64,000 bases of DNA from Tetrahymena thermophila SB210 (lineage: Eukaryota > Ciliophora > Oligohymenophorea > Hymenostomatida > Tetrahymenidae). Position numbers and translations under genes: made by a program. A model generated the notes under the pieces. The model worked only from the letters and a program-made list of their open reading frames with translations, was not told the origin of the DNA and ran no database searches. Of this stretch, positions 37,131 to 50,900 are shown in pieces (position 1 is the stretch's first letter; every line of letters starts with the position of its first letter). Where the stretch lies: the NCBI RefSeq assembly GCF_000189635.1, contig NW_002476483.1, positions 103,117-167,116 of the forward strand, written 5' to 3'.

Positions 37131-38078
37131 TAAGAAGATGAGTTAAACCCTAATTTGAATAAAATGCATTAATGAGAAAAAATATAAAAACAGACTTAGC
37201 ATATATTGATTAAAATGATAATAAAATTGTATCATAATTATTTCTTTTGGAGTAAATATATATTTAGTAGAGTAATAAATATTATTTTATAAATTAAAAA
37301 ATGATAAAAAGATATCTAAATAGGTTTCTAACCTGAATAAAAAAAATAAAAAATTTTTAATCATAGATTTTTTTATTAAATGTATATGCCTCAAAATAAT
37401 TTGTCTTTGCACCGCACCTACCTGAAGAAATTATTAAAAAATAATTAAAATTATTATTTATTTTTTTAATTAATTTAATACTTTTTGGTTATATAAATTT
37501 ATAATTTTTAAATATTTTAGGAATGTAAAAATACATAAATCTATCATAAAATTATTAATTGAAAAATTAATTAAAAATTCATGAATATACAAGAAGACAT
37601 ACAAATTTATTTCTTCGATGATTGAAAAAAAAATTTCAATCATAGAAAGGAAGTTATTAATAATTAATTTAATGATTTTTTATGTTATTTATTTATTTTT
37701 GAATATGTTGTAGGTGCTTGCTTGTAAAAAAATGAATTTACTTATGAATGTAAAAATGAATTATATTTGTTTACCTTTCAAATTGTTTTTCAAAAAAGGA
37801 AGAATGATAAAGTCAATTTTTAGTTTGTAAATTTCTTTAGAAACTCAAAGGATTTACATATATTTACATTTATTTATGACTAGATTAATGTTTATCTGTT
37901 TAAGTGTAAAATGGCCTATTTAAACCTCCAACTTTATAATGTTTTCTACCTTATTTATCTATGATAATTATTACATAACAATTTAAATAGTTATCATGAT
38001 TTAATCAATAAGCATTTCTTTATAAAATTATAAATTAAAATAAAAGCTTGAGAAATAAGTTTATAAATATTATAAACA
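37131..38078. other. Intergenic, nothing recognised
   Basis: About 950 bp between channels 4 and 5, very AT-rich. No coding frame, RNA gene or repeat was recognised. Confidence 0.5.
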
Positions 38079-41000
38079 ATGGAAAGAAGGGCAAATTTAA
38101 TTCAAAGATTATACTAAGAAGAAAAGCAAAAATGCAATAGTCTTATTAATATAAATTAAGATCTATAACATGAAAAGCAAGGAAATAAAAATTAAAATAA
38201 ATCTACTAATAAATAAACTAGCTCATAAGAAACAAGTATTTTAAAAATCAAATAACCATCAATTGATGCTATACAAGCTACAAATAAAAAAATGGAGATT
38301 AAGAGATTGAACTTATAAAAGACTTATCAAAGCAAAGATTTCGATAGCGAGAATGAGATGAAATGGAATAGGTTAAATGATATTATTAAAAGAATTAAAT
38401 TTAAAAAATATATAAAGACATTTCTTTCTTTAAGTAGGATCAGACTAGAAAAGCACCTTACTCCTTCTTAAATACAAAAGATAAATGACTTAAGTTATTC
38501 GTGTAATTCTTATAGTACTAATAAAGAGATAGAATATAAAGTAGGAAGTAATAATATTCAAGATAATAGCAGCAATGCACTTTTGAATCTTTTTCATTCT
38601 ATAAAAATTCCTATTTTTTTACCTCATAGTCTATTATATGAGATTTGGACATTTGTAAAGATAACTAGTGCTATGATTTGCTTTTATTGTTATTTAGTTT
38701 GCTTCGCTTTGAATAAAGATTTGGAGCAGCTGTTTCCAATTTAATTGTTAGTAATTTGTCAACTATGTATTTTTTTAGATATCTTTATTACTTTAAACAC
38801 AGGCATCTATATAAAGGGTATCCTTTGCAAAGATAGGAAAGATCTATTTAATTATTATAAATCTTCAAAGACTATTTATTATGATTTTTGTTCTACTTTT
38901 TTTACTACACTCTATTATTTATTTCATTTTAACGGATTCTAACATTCTTAAGCTTTAATGGTGCTACTACTTCCGATCATTTTTAAACACAATGATTTTT
39001 ATGTGATTATAAAGAAATTGAAGTAAAAATTCTTATTAGATAGGAGAGCATAAAATATAATTGAACTTATAAATTTACTTAAAAACATCTTGTTGATTTC
39101 TCATATATTTGCTTGTATTTGGCTTTTTGTAGGCTTAATGTCAGACGAAAATAACATCCAAAGTAACAACAGTGCAAATTCGTAACCCTAGAGTTGGCTT
39201 GAGTTAGTTGATATATAAAACTCACCATGGTATGTATAGTATTTAAATTCTTATTATTATATTGCTGTAACTATGAGTACAGTTGGGTATGGAGACATAA
39301 GAGCAACGAACCCAATAGAAGTTTTAGTGGCTGTATTTTTTGTTATGACTTGTAGCGTAATTTTTGGGTTTACTTTGAATAACATAGGTGAAATATTTTA
39401 AGATTTCTTTTAATTTGAGAAGCAGATCCAAGAGAAAAGGTATGTGATCGCTAACTATATGAATAAGAATGGCATTAATTAAGAGACAAGATAAAGCATA
39501 TTTGAATATTTAGAGTAATTAATTACAAAATTTTTAATTACATGAAATTTTTAAGTTTCTACCTCAAATTCTTTAGAAAAAACTAAGTATACGAATTCAA
39601 TAAAAGAGTTTACTCGATTTTGAATTACTATTTAAAATTTTACACTCGGGAAAAACTCAAAAAAAAACAAATCTTGGAATTAAAAGATGAATTTATTAAT
39701 TTACTGGAAGCTAATTTGTTACTTCTAATGTTTTAATTAATAATAACTTAATTAATCTCCACAAATTAATTAAAGAACATTTCATTCATTTTGATAGACT
39801 TTAAGTTGGGATTTTTTATTATTTTCAAACATTTACTTATTTATTTTTTTAGTTTCAAATATTTGCTTCAATAAATGTAACTCACCATTATAAATATAAT
39901 TATTACAATTCGTATGACTAGTTGATGATTACTTAATTATTTTTTAATTTCATTCATATTAATTTAAAAGATACTATTGGAAAGATAAAATTAATGAGAA
40001 TACGCAAGAAGAAAATAACATAATATCATAATTGTCTGATAATCTAAAGGAAGAGCTCCTCATTTAATCAAACAGACTCATTTTTAAATAAAATAGGGTT
40101 CTTAGAGATAACTTTAGCTAAGAAATTCTAACTAAATGTCTACCTATCATATAAGAAATGAGGTTTACCTAAAACGAAATCATAATAGATGAATCAACTG
40201 GTAACTCTGACTTTAGTATTTACTTTGTTTTATAAGGAGAAATAGAAGTTATTCATAGGTAGAATCATTCAATCCCTCTTAATAATAGCTCAAATAAGTA
40301 GATGAAATAAACCAACAATAAATACAAAGAAATCGCTATCTTAAGCCAAGTAAATTTAAAGAAATATTAACTTTTTTTTCCCTTTTATATCTTTATTTTT
40401 TATTATTTTTCCATTTGGTCTGTAAAAAAGAAAACCAACCATTTTTTTTTAATTACATTTAAAAAATGAAAGAAATGTTTTTAAAAACAATTTGATGATA
40501 TTATACAAAGAAATAATATTTGAATTAAAACTTATTTTTAATTAAATCAAATATAATAATTCTAACTATTATTAATTGTCAATAGGGTGATTCATTTGGC
40601 GAGAAATCTTTTTTTTCTGGATTTAAATAAAGTTTAACTTTTCGAAGCAAGAAATTTAGTAAAGTTTTAAAAATAAAGAGAGACGACTTCATTAGTATTT
40701 TATAAGGAGATTAAGAATAATACGAAATATTTTGCTCTATCAATGACAGACTTATGTTTTGTTCAGACTAAAGCTTTTTACAATTATAATGCAAATCTTG
40801 TAAAGATAGCTCTCATGATATAGTATAGTGCCCTTATTTACATTTAATTCCAAGAAAGTTAAAGCTTTTGAGCAACATAAAGAACTCATAACCTCATTTA
40901 GATAGAAATGCATTTAAAAGGAGACTTTATAAATAAGGAGCTCTTGAAAATAATGATTTAATTTAATCTAGTTTGTATGAGTTCATTGAAAACAAAGAAG

Positions 41001-42160
41001 ATGAAATAATATAATATGAAAACTAATACTATACATATAGATAGTTTTTAGGCTCAAAAACCTATTTTGTTAGTGATGAAGAAGCTGACTAGATTCCTAA
41101 GTCTCTAAAAGAAAGTATAAAAGAAAGGAGAGCACCCACATCTGAGATTTCAGACTCTCCCTAAATGAATGCAAGCAAAAAGTTTAATTTTAGTAGAAGA
41201 ATAGGATTTATGTTAAATACTAATTCAACTAACTAGTAAGGAAATGCAAGTACAAAAGATTAAATTAATTATATTTCATGCAATTCTTTAGATGATTTTT
41301 AGTTAAATGCTCCTAATTTGGTTCAAGGATAAAATAGAATAACGTTATCTAGAGATTTAGATGCAGTAGTTAGATAAAACTCTGAGTCTGATATCAAATT
41401 TGAATTTCCGCCTTCTTAAAGTAGTACTTCAATAATAGAAAAACAAATATAATAATCGCGTTAGTAGTTTTTTAAAATGCAAATGCTTAAAGAAGGAAAT
41501 CGAGTATAATTTGAAAAGGTAGTGAAATAAAAAACTCAAGAATAAAAAGAGAAGCCATAATAACATTTCTAATAATTAAAACAGGATTATACAGATTACG
41601 ATTTATTTGGAGGTGATTTTGAAAAAATGGCTATATTCACCAAGTATTTCCCTAAGTATAACTACAAAAACGTGGTTTCTAGTCTTCAATAATAAAAGTA
41701 ACCTAAATATTAAATGAAAGATAGCATAAATATTCCTGTAAATAGGAAAATTAATAGAAATATACAGTCTATTATTAACAGAGAAAAGGAAGTAGTATCA
41801 TGTAGATCTCTGCCAAGAATGAAAATAAAAGGCGAAACTCCAACCTCTAGAGAGAATACTATCAATAAATCCTAACACAACGTATCTAATGGAGGTGCTA
41901 ATAATTTTAGCTAAATGATGAAATTTAGGGTCAGTCATTAAGATAGTATAATAATGAACGAATCTAATTTAGATGTTGTTATGGAAAAATAACTAAGTTA
42001 CGAAGAGCCAAATACCCCTCCTAGAAATGAATACAATATCTCAAAACAAGCCATTAATTCTCTTGCAAACTTCAAAACATCCTAGTATAACTTTGGAAAT
42101 ATCGAAGATTCCCAATTAGTTACAATTAGAAAAGAATATATCGATTCAATGAATCATTGA
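38079..42160 (+). CDS. K+ channel 5, CNG/EAG superfamily, 1129 aa
   Basis: Complete gene. Exons: 38079-39514, 39971-40349, 40586-42160; introns 456 and 236 bp. N-terminus MERRANLIQRLYQEEKQ is shared almost exactly with channel 6. Pre-S1 KRIKFKKYIKTFLSLSRIRL is nearly identical to channel 1. Filter TVGYGD near 39279-39296, followed by IRATNPIEV (Ala where other members have Pro). C-linker YYWKDKINENTQEENN; the nucleotide-binding fold has GDSFGEKSFFSGFKQSL (Arg replaced by Gln); CX2CX4HX4C from 40790; late module YDLFGGDFE...KYFPKYN and EEPNTPPRNE. Exon 2 is 379 bp, as in channel 6 and 27 bp longer than in channels 2 and 3. The frame is unbroken throughout. Confidence 0.95.
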
Positions 42161-43175
42161 TAAATTCATTTTTACACTCATCAAAATCTTTTATTGATTG
42201 AATTAAATCATAAATGTCATCATAAAATCAATTTAAAATATAGTTTTCAAATTTATAAGCAAAAAAAATTCTAAACCTAAAAATTAATTAGTAACCTAAA
42301 TAAATTAAAATTAAGATAAACATAATATTAAAATTTATTTGTAAAATACATACATAACTTACTTTCACTTAATCTATGAAAAAAAAAATATTTTATATTT
42401 CTATTTTTTTTCTAATTTACTAAATTTATACTGCAATAGTTATTTTGAAATTAATATGAGGATTTATTTATATTTGACAAATCAAAAAAACATATTAGTT
42501 AAAATTATATAAAAATTAATTATTACTTTATTAATGTAAATTAATGCCCCGAGGGCTATAATAATATAGCTAATCCTGTAATTAAAATATCACGAACTAT
42601 GTAGAAATAACTAATGACAATTTATTTTAGGGTCAAAAATTATCCACCCCTCTTAAAAATGTTTAAATAGCAATGATTCGTTTGCATTAATAACACTACA
42701 AACAAATTAAAGTGAGAGCATGAAATTAGAAGAAAATAAATAATCAGTTTTAATTTAAATTAATAATATTTAAAGTATTTTTATATCATTTACTTAGAAG
42801 TGGTAACTAATAAATGTAAAATTGTATTATTAGTAACATTAATTTTCGTTATTTTATTCCTTCTAATGCTAGATCAAAGTTATTAGAAAAATAGCATGAA
42901 TTATTAATGAATAACATATAATATTGCTATTAACATGTGTATGGTTAAAATTTGCTTATATATTTTAAAATATAAAAACAGATGATTGATTACGAAAACA
43001 AATCATTAACTAGCTTATTATTCATCTATTCTTAATTACCAAATTAGCTAGTATTAATTAAATTTGGTTATCTTCTGGTCTCATTCATTAATAATGTAAA
43101 TAATAAATAAAACATACATTAATAAATTAATCAATTGATTGAATGATAAATAATAATTAGGAAAAATCAAGTAAA
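42161..43175. other. Intergenic, nothing recognised
   Basis: About 1 kb between channels 5 and 6. A small GCCC-CGA-GGGC hairpin at 42546-42556 stands out by composition but is only four base pairs. No coding frame or RNA gene seen. Confidence 0.45.
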
Positions 43176-46100
43176 ATGGAAAGAAGAGCAAATTTAATTC
43201 AAAGATCATTTATAGAAGAAAGATAAAACTGTATTAGTTTTAGTAATATCCATGAATAGTTTTAGACAGATAAATAAGTTTAAAAAAGCTAAAATTAATC
43301 TTAGTATAAATAAAGTAGCATTCATGAAACTAGCACTGCTTAAATTAAATAGCCATCAATTAATGTTATGGATTAGTAAAAAAAAAGGACTAGCAGTCAT
43401 AAGAAGATAAATAATTTAAAAAGGTTCAGTCTTAGCAAAAATATAAATAGTGAGAATGAATTTATCAAGTGGAATAGATTAAATGATATTATAAAAAGAA
43501 TTAAATTTAAGAAATACATATAAGCCTTTCTTTCATTGAGTAAATTGAGGTTATAAAGACATCTTACATCATTTTAAATTTAAAAGATTAATGATTTAAG
43601 TTATTGGAGTGGCTCTTAAAACAATTAAAAAGATGCAGAATATCAAGCAATAACAAATGAATCTTAACTCGAAAACAGCTAAGATATTATAAATAAAATT
43701 AAATCAATGAAGATACCCATTTTTTTACCTCATAGCTTGTTGTATGAAATCTGGTTGTTTATAAAAATTTCTAGCGCAATGATTTGCTTTTTTTGTTATT
43801 TAGTGTGTTTCGCTTTAAGCCAGGATTTGGAGGAGTTATTTCCAATATAACTACTATCATTATGTTAATTATGTATATTTTTAGATATTTTTATTACCTT
43901 AAACACAGGTATCTACATCAAGGGTATTCTTTGCACAGATAGAAGAGAATTATTTAGCTACTATAAATCTTCAAAGGCTATTTATTATGATATTTGTTCT
44001 ACCTTTTTTACTACACTTTATTATTTGATACACTTTAACGGAGTTAAATAATCTTAAGCAAAAATGACATTATTAATACCTATTATTTTTAAGCACAATG
44101 ATTTTTATGTCATTATTAAGAAATTAAAGTAAAAATTTCTATTGGATAGGAGAGCATAGAATATAATTGAGCTGATCAATTTATTAAAAAACATTTTAGT
44201 AATTTCTCATATATTTGCATGTATTTGGCTTTTTATAGGATTAAGATCTGAAGAGATTTACAATTAAAGTGATAATGATAGTAATATACAACAGCCTATC
44301 AGTTGGCTTGACCTTGTAAATGTTACAAAATCTGAATGGTACGTTTAATATTTGAACTCATACTATTTTATTGCAGTAACTATGAGCACAGTAGGATATG
44401 GAGATATAAGAGCAACGAATCCTATTGAAGTTTTAGTGGCAGTGTTTTTCGTTATGACTTGCAGTGTAATTTATGGCTTTACGCTGAATAGCATAGGAGA
44501 GATTTTTTAAGATTTCTTTTAATTTGAGAAATAGATCCAAGAAAAGAGGTATGTAATCGCTAATTACATGAATAAATACAATATAACATAAGAAACAAGA
44601 TAAAGTATATTTGAGTACTTAGAGTAATTAATTTATGATAATTATTTGAAATTAATTATTATTTTTTAACTTAATTAAATTTACCTTAAAATTTTATAAT
44701 TTTTTTTTTCAATATTACTATCTATCTATCTAATTATATCAATCAATAATAAATAATCTTTTTAATTTCAATCAAAGTTTTTGTTAAACACAAAAATAAT
44801 TTATAAAAGACAAACTATTCATTTTTTTATCTTATTATAAATTACTGGAAATGAATTTAAATTAACTCGCTATAGATTGATTAGGCATTTATATAATCGA
44901 TACACATTAGTTCTCAAAGTTAATTACAAAATGTTTCTTATTAAAATGTACGAAAAAAGTCACTAATTTAATGAAATCATTTTTACCATCAATTTCTTAA
45001 AATCTTTACTGAAAATCATTTTTAGAAGTTTCAAAAAAAATACTGTTTATTAGATAATCAATTCCTATCTTAATTATTTGATAATTAGCATAATAGTTAA
45101 TTTATTTGATATAATTCATTATTAAATTAAGCTATTTATTTATTTTAACTTTACACTGATCAGAAACTATTTTTCAACTTAATAAGACTTTAAAATAAAT
45201 TATTTTCTATTTAACTTACATTTAAAACCTAACAAATAACCCTTTTTTTTTGATTATTAACTTAATTAAATATTAATTCATTTATTTATTTATTTCAAAA
45301 AGGTATTACTGGAAAGATAAAATCAATGAAAATACACAAGAAGAAAATAATATAATCTCTTAATTGTCTGATAATCTAAAAGAAGATCTTCTTATTTAAT
45401 CTAACAGGCTAATCTTTAAAGAAAATAGAGTCCTTAAAGATAACTTTAGCCATGAAATTTTAACTAAATGTCTCCCTATCATTTAGGAAATAAGGTTTAC
45501 CTAAAATGAAGTCATAATAGATGAATAAAATGGAAACTCAGATTGTAGTATTTACTTTATTTTATATGGAGAAGTAGAAGTTATCCATAGGCAAAGTAAT
45601 TTAAGTACATTTACCTCCTTTCCAACAAAGCAGTTAAAATCCTCAAGTATTAAATACAAGCAGATATCAGTCTTGAGCAAGGTAGATAAATATTCATTAA
45701 AAACTATATAAAATGTTTGAATTCTTAGAATAAAAAAAATGAATTAATATTTATTTACTTTGTTTTAGTAATATTTTTTTGAAGCCCAATTTGATAATAA
45801 AAATAAAATTTTTAATCAACTAATTAATTAATTAATTCATTAAAGGGCGAATCATTCGGAGAGAAATCATTTTTTACAGGCTAGAAAAAAAGCTTAACAT
45901 TTAGAAGCAAGAGTTTTAGCAAATTATTAAAAATAAAGAGAGAAGATTTTATCAATATTTTACAAGGAGATTAAGAACAATTTGAAATATTTTGCTCTAT
46001 AAATGATAGGTTAACTTTTTCCACAAATCAGGGCTGCTTATAGTTATAATGCTAGTCTTGTAAAGATAATACTCACGATATGATATAATGCCCATTCTTG

Positions 46101-47459
46101 CACTTTGTTCCTAGAAAATTGAAGCTCCTTGGCAATATAAAGAGATCAGAACCGCATCTCAATAGAATGATTTATCAGAACAGAAGAAACTATAAATTGG
46201 CTGCTCTTGAAAATAATAATTTAATTTAATCATGCTGTGCTGAATTTTTTGAAAATAATTAAGAAGATATAACTTAATATGAAAATTAATACCACACATT
46301 TAGATAATTTTTAGGTTCTAGAACGTTATTTATTAGTGATGAAGAAATAGATTAAAATCCTAGATCTCTAAAGGAAAGTACAAAGGAAAAGAGACGAACC
46401 ACATCTGACTTTTCAGATTCTTCACAATTAAGTTAAAGCAAAAAATTTAACTTTCCTAGGAAAATAGGCTTTTAATTAAATGGTAGTGGAAACAATTAAA
46501 CAGGGAATGCTAGTACAAAGGATTAGTTTTATTAAGAATTTTGTCACACACTAGATGAGCTTTTCTTTAATACTGCAACTTTGTTGAATCCTCACATCAA
46601 TAGAGCTGCTGTAACTAAAGATCTAGATGCAATAGCCAAACAAAATTAAGAAACTGATACTAAGTAAGATACTGCTTCTACTTAAAATTCTACTGCATTA
46701 ATTGAAAAGTAAATATAGTACTCTCGATAGCAGTTTTTGAGATTATAGTTGCTAAAAGAAGGATAGAAAGTTTAATTTAGTGAAAAAGGAGGAATGCAAT
46801 CATAAAAAGAAAAGACATAATAGTCTTTTTAATTATTAAAGCAAGATTATACGGAGTATGATTTGTTTGGAGGTGAATTTGAAAAAATGGCCACTTTTAG
46901 TAAATATTTCCCAAAATATAACTTTAGGAATGTGATTGGTAGCATAAACAAGATAAAGAAACATAGAAGTTATATAAAAGATAGTGTTCATGTTAATACA
47001 TCAAGAAGGATAAATAGAAATATATAGACAGTAATCAATAGGGACATTAATACAAGTAGATCACTTTCTAGACTGAAAATTAAAATAGATACTCCAACTT
47101 CACGAGAGAACACTCTGATAAAGCATATTAATTCGCAATAAAACGGAACTAGTTTTATTAATAGCAGTAATATTAAGTTAAAAACAAGTTATCTACATAG
47201 CTTATCTGCTTCTAGTTAAAATGAATCTAATGTAGATGTAGTAGTCATAAAAAATTAACAAATTTGCGATGAACCAAGTACTCCTGTGCAAAATGAACAT
47301 TAAAACTCAAAGCAAGAGATATAGTCTCTAAGACATTTCAAAACATAACAATATTTTAATTTAGATGACACATAACTAAACTCAGTCAGAAAAGATAATA
47401 TTGAAATCAGTACACACCCTAATTATTTATCAAAACTAGAAGAATAAGCATATGAATGA
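43176..47459 (+). CDS. K+ channel 6, CNG/EAG superfamily, 1146 aa
   Basis: Complete gene. Exons: 43176-44623, 45303-45681, 45846-47459; introns 679 and 164 bp. Starts MERRANLIQRSFIEERQN, as channel 5. Pre-S1 KRIKFKKYIQAFLSLSKLRL, S1 with MICFFCYLVCFAL, S2 with LDIFITLNTGIYIKG, S5 SHIFACIWLFIG, filter TVGYGD near 44387-44405 then IRATNPIEV. C-linker YYWKDKINENTQEENN; the nucleotide-binding fold has GESFGEKSFFTGQKKSL (Lys at the Arg position); CX2CX4HX4C from 46050; late module YDLFGGEFE...KYFPKYN. The pairing with channel 5 extends over the whole protein, including the 379-bp exon 2, so 5 and 6 are the most recent duplicates of the cluster. No broken frame. Confidence 0.95.
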
Positions 47460-47978
47460 ATGATTATCTAAAAAATAATTGAAAATAAAACTAGAAAAAT
47501 AGTTTAAGTTTATCAGAAAATTAATCATTTATATCAAAAATAATTCTTTTGAAAAAAAAAATACATAATTTGGAATGATTGATTTAACTTTTTAATTCTG
47601 ATTATTTTTTTTACAAAATAAATGTAATTTTAATTTAAAAACGAAATAAATGAATAAGACGTATCTAATAATTCATCATATATTATATAAACAAACAAAA
47701 ACATAATTCAATAAATATGATACTTGTGTGTTATCATTTATTTACCAAATTTTTATGTAAAAAATTGTAAGTTCTTTTAAGATTTGCTTTGAATGGTTAT
47801 TCGATTTTACTAAGAGAGCCTTTTAATATTATTGATTGTATTTTTTTTATCTTACAAATAATTTCTCTCTTTCTTTATAAAATAATTAGCCTTATTTTTT
47901 TTAAAAAGTAGAAGTAAAAAGTAGTTAGTTAGTTAGCTTTTTTCATATATAAATTTGGCAATAACAAAAAAATTATTA
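47460..47978. other. Intergenic, nothing recognised
   Basis: About 520 bp between channels 6 and 7; AT-rich, with a short TTAG/TAGT run near 47915-47935 and no other feature. Confidence 0.5.
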
Positions 47979-50900
47979 ATGTCCAGTTTAAATAATAGCA
48001 TTATATTAGAAGATTATAAAGATGCTACAAGTGAATATGCTCCTTCTCACTACAGTAAAAAATACCATCCTGCTATAAAATCTCCTCTGAAAAAGAGTTA
48101 ATATAAATAAGGTTAAGATTTCTTTAAAAGTAAATTAGCGAATGGTAATGCAGATGATTTAAGTCAAAAAGATCAAATAAGCGAAACTTCCAAAAGAAAT
48201 TCAATAACAACCACTATTAAATAAGAATAGATAAATATTGAAGTAGGTAACTGGGATAGGTTAGATGTGATCATTAAGAGAATCAAATTTATGTCTTATA
48301 TCAAAAAATTTTTAGTTTAAAGTAGAATGAGATTATTCAGATTACTTACCTTATAGCAAGCTTAAATGATTAACGATAATGGTAGCTACTTTTAGTCTCT
48401 TGATAAGAGAGGGAAACAGCTTTTTGCAGGCAATTTCAAATAAACTAATAGTTATTTGGCTACTATTTTAATTAAATGCTTATCTCAATTTCCAATTTTT
48501 AGCCCTACTAATCGTCTTCTTGATATTTGGCAACTAATTAAAATTATCTCTTTCTTGGTTTGCTTCTATTTTTACTTAATATGCTTTGCTTTTAATTAAA
48601 AAATAGAAAGTCTTCTGTATATAGAGATAATTTATTTATGTTAATCTTGCATGGCTCTTGATGTTTTTATCAGTTTAAATACAGCCATTTATATAAAAGG
48701 CTAGTTGACTACTCAAAGAAAGCAAATTTTATAATATTATAGAAACCAGAAAACCCTCTATTTTGAAATTTTCTAGCAAGTAAGCTTTATAATATACATG
48801 ATATTTACTTATAGCGCTTAAATTACTTCAAGATATGTTTAATTTTTACTGCTGCCAATAATCTTAAGGCACGATGATCTCAATTTGATTATAAAAAAAA
48901 TGAAAAATAAATTCCTACTCCAAAAAAAAACATAAAATATTATTGAACTAGTTAATTTAATTAAAAATATATTTCTGTTATCTCATTTATTTGCTTGTAT
49001 TTGGATTTTAGCTGCTAAAATATCAGAAGACATTCCCTCTTACTAGCAAAAGCAAGTTAAAAGCGGAAGTTCTCCAGCTTATTCTACATGGATAAATTTA
49101 ATGAATATATAAGATGAGTCTTGGGATGTTTAATATATTTATTCATATTATTTTATCACAGTTACTATGACTACTGTTGGTTATGGAGATGTTAGACCTA
49201 CAAATCCACTTGAAGTAGGAGTATGCAGTTTTTTAATGATGATTTGTTGCTTTATGTTTGGTTTTACAATCAATTCTATTGGTGAAATCTTTTAGAATTT
49301 CTTTATTAAAGAAAAAAATATTTTACAAAAAAGAAGTGTTATTGCTGGTTACATGAATAGAAAAGAAATTAGTGCATCTACATAAAAATCTATCTTTGAA
49401 TATTTAGAGTAAACAAATAAATATCTTTCTTCTTCTTTTGTTCACAATTAATTTTATTACCATAGATACTCAAATATTCAATTGACCAAAATTTTTTTCT
49501 AAAAAGCATTTTTTTAGTTATTATATTTATTTAAAATTACGAAATAAGTTTATTAAAAAATAATAAATATCATATCTTACATTATATAAAATAAAGATAT
49601 TATTGGAGAGAAGAAATGGACGAGAATATTGAAGAAACTAACAAAATCCTTAATTAACTATCAAATAATTTAAATCAAGAGCTGCTTTTAGAGTCAAATA
49701 AACTAATTTTATAGAATAACAAAATTTTAAAGGAAAATTTTAGTTAAGAGCTACTAATAAAATGTTTACCTTATATTTAAGAGCAAAATTGCACTCCAGG
49801 AGAGATTATTATCGATGACAGAATTGGAAATGTCGAATGCTATATATACTTTGTATAACAAGGAGAGTTAGAAGTATTTTATTATAACTAAAGCAAAAAC
49901 AACCAGAGATTTAAATAAAGTGAATCAAACGTCCTCAAAAAACTTATAAAAGTATTTGATAATCAATAATTTTTCTCTAATAAAAATAATTAATTTTTTC
50001 AAGTTTCTAATTATTTATTTATTTATTTATTTTACTATTTAGGGTAATAATTTTGGGCAAATTTCATTTTTTAGCGGATAAAAAAATAGCTTGAGTATAA
50101 AAAGTGTAAATTTTAGCACTTTATTGAAGCTCAAAAGGAGTGATTTTATTCAAGTTTTGTAACACTACCAGCAGGAGTATGAAACATTTTGCATGATTAA
50201 AGATAGAATCATTTTTTCTGGATTTAAAACTCAACTTTAAGATAAATGTGCTGCATGTGGAGATATTACACATACCGAAGTTAACTGTCCCATTCTGCAC
50301 TTTATTCCGAAGAAGTTTAAAATTATTCAATAAGATTTAGTGAGTACTCCACACGATGGAAGGGATAGTTAATTTATTAGAAAAAGCTAGAAAATGAATT
50401 CAATTTCATATCTTGAATTTATCCTTCATCGATATTTAGAATTTATAGAAGAAAAATCCGATTTAATAGAAAACTATGAAGAAGAATACTTTTAATTCAC
50501 GTATTTCAAGAAGAATAATACCTCTTTCAATGAAATAAATGACCTTTTTGAAGATGATAAAGATAACACAGGAATGAATATAAGTATTGCTCAGCAAACA
50601 AAACCTAGTGTTAGTGCTGAAAGAGTTTCTATAGTCTCTAATAAAGATAATATGAGTGATTAATCACATTCCGATAGAAATAAAGCTCGAAATGCATTTG
50701 TTAAAAGGTTTTCTTAGTACAAATTGCAAAAGACGCAAGACATAGAAGAATGCGAAGAAACTAGCTCTAAATATGTCAATTCTTAAAAATCTGAATTGGA
50801 TTTAGACAAAGATGTCTATTAGTAGATTGGGTAAAGTTTAAAAAATGAAAAAAAAGATCAAAAATCAAAGAAAAAAATTACTACTATCGTTATAAATACT

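Noticed and set aside
40428-40452. Resemblance to the Tetrahymena chromosome breakage sequence (AAACCAACC followed by T-rich DNA)
   Set aside because: The conserved positions after AAACCAACC do not match, and it lies inside intron 2 of an intact channel gene.
42546-42556. GC hairpin GCCC-CGA-GGGC
   Set aside because: Only four base pairs, no adjacent T run or conserved context; likely chance.
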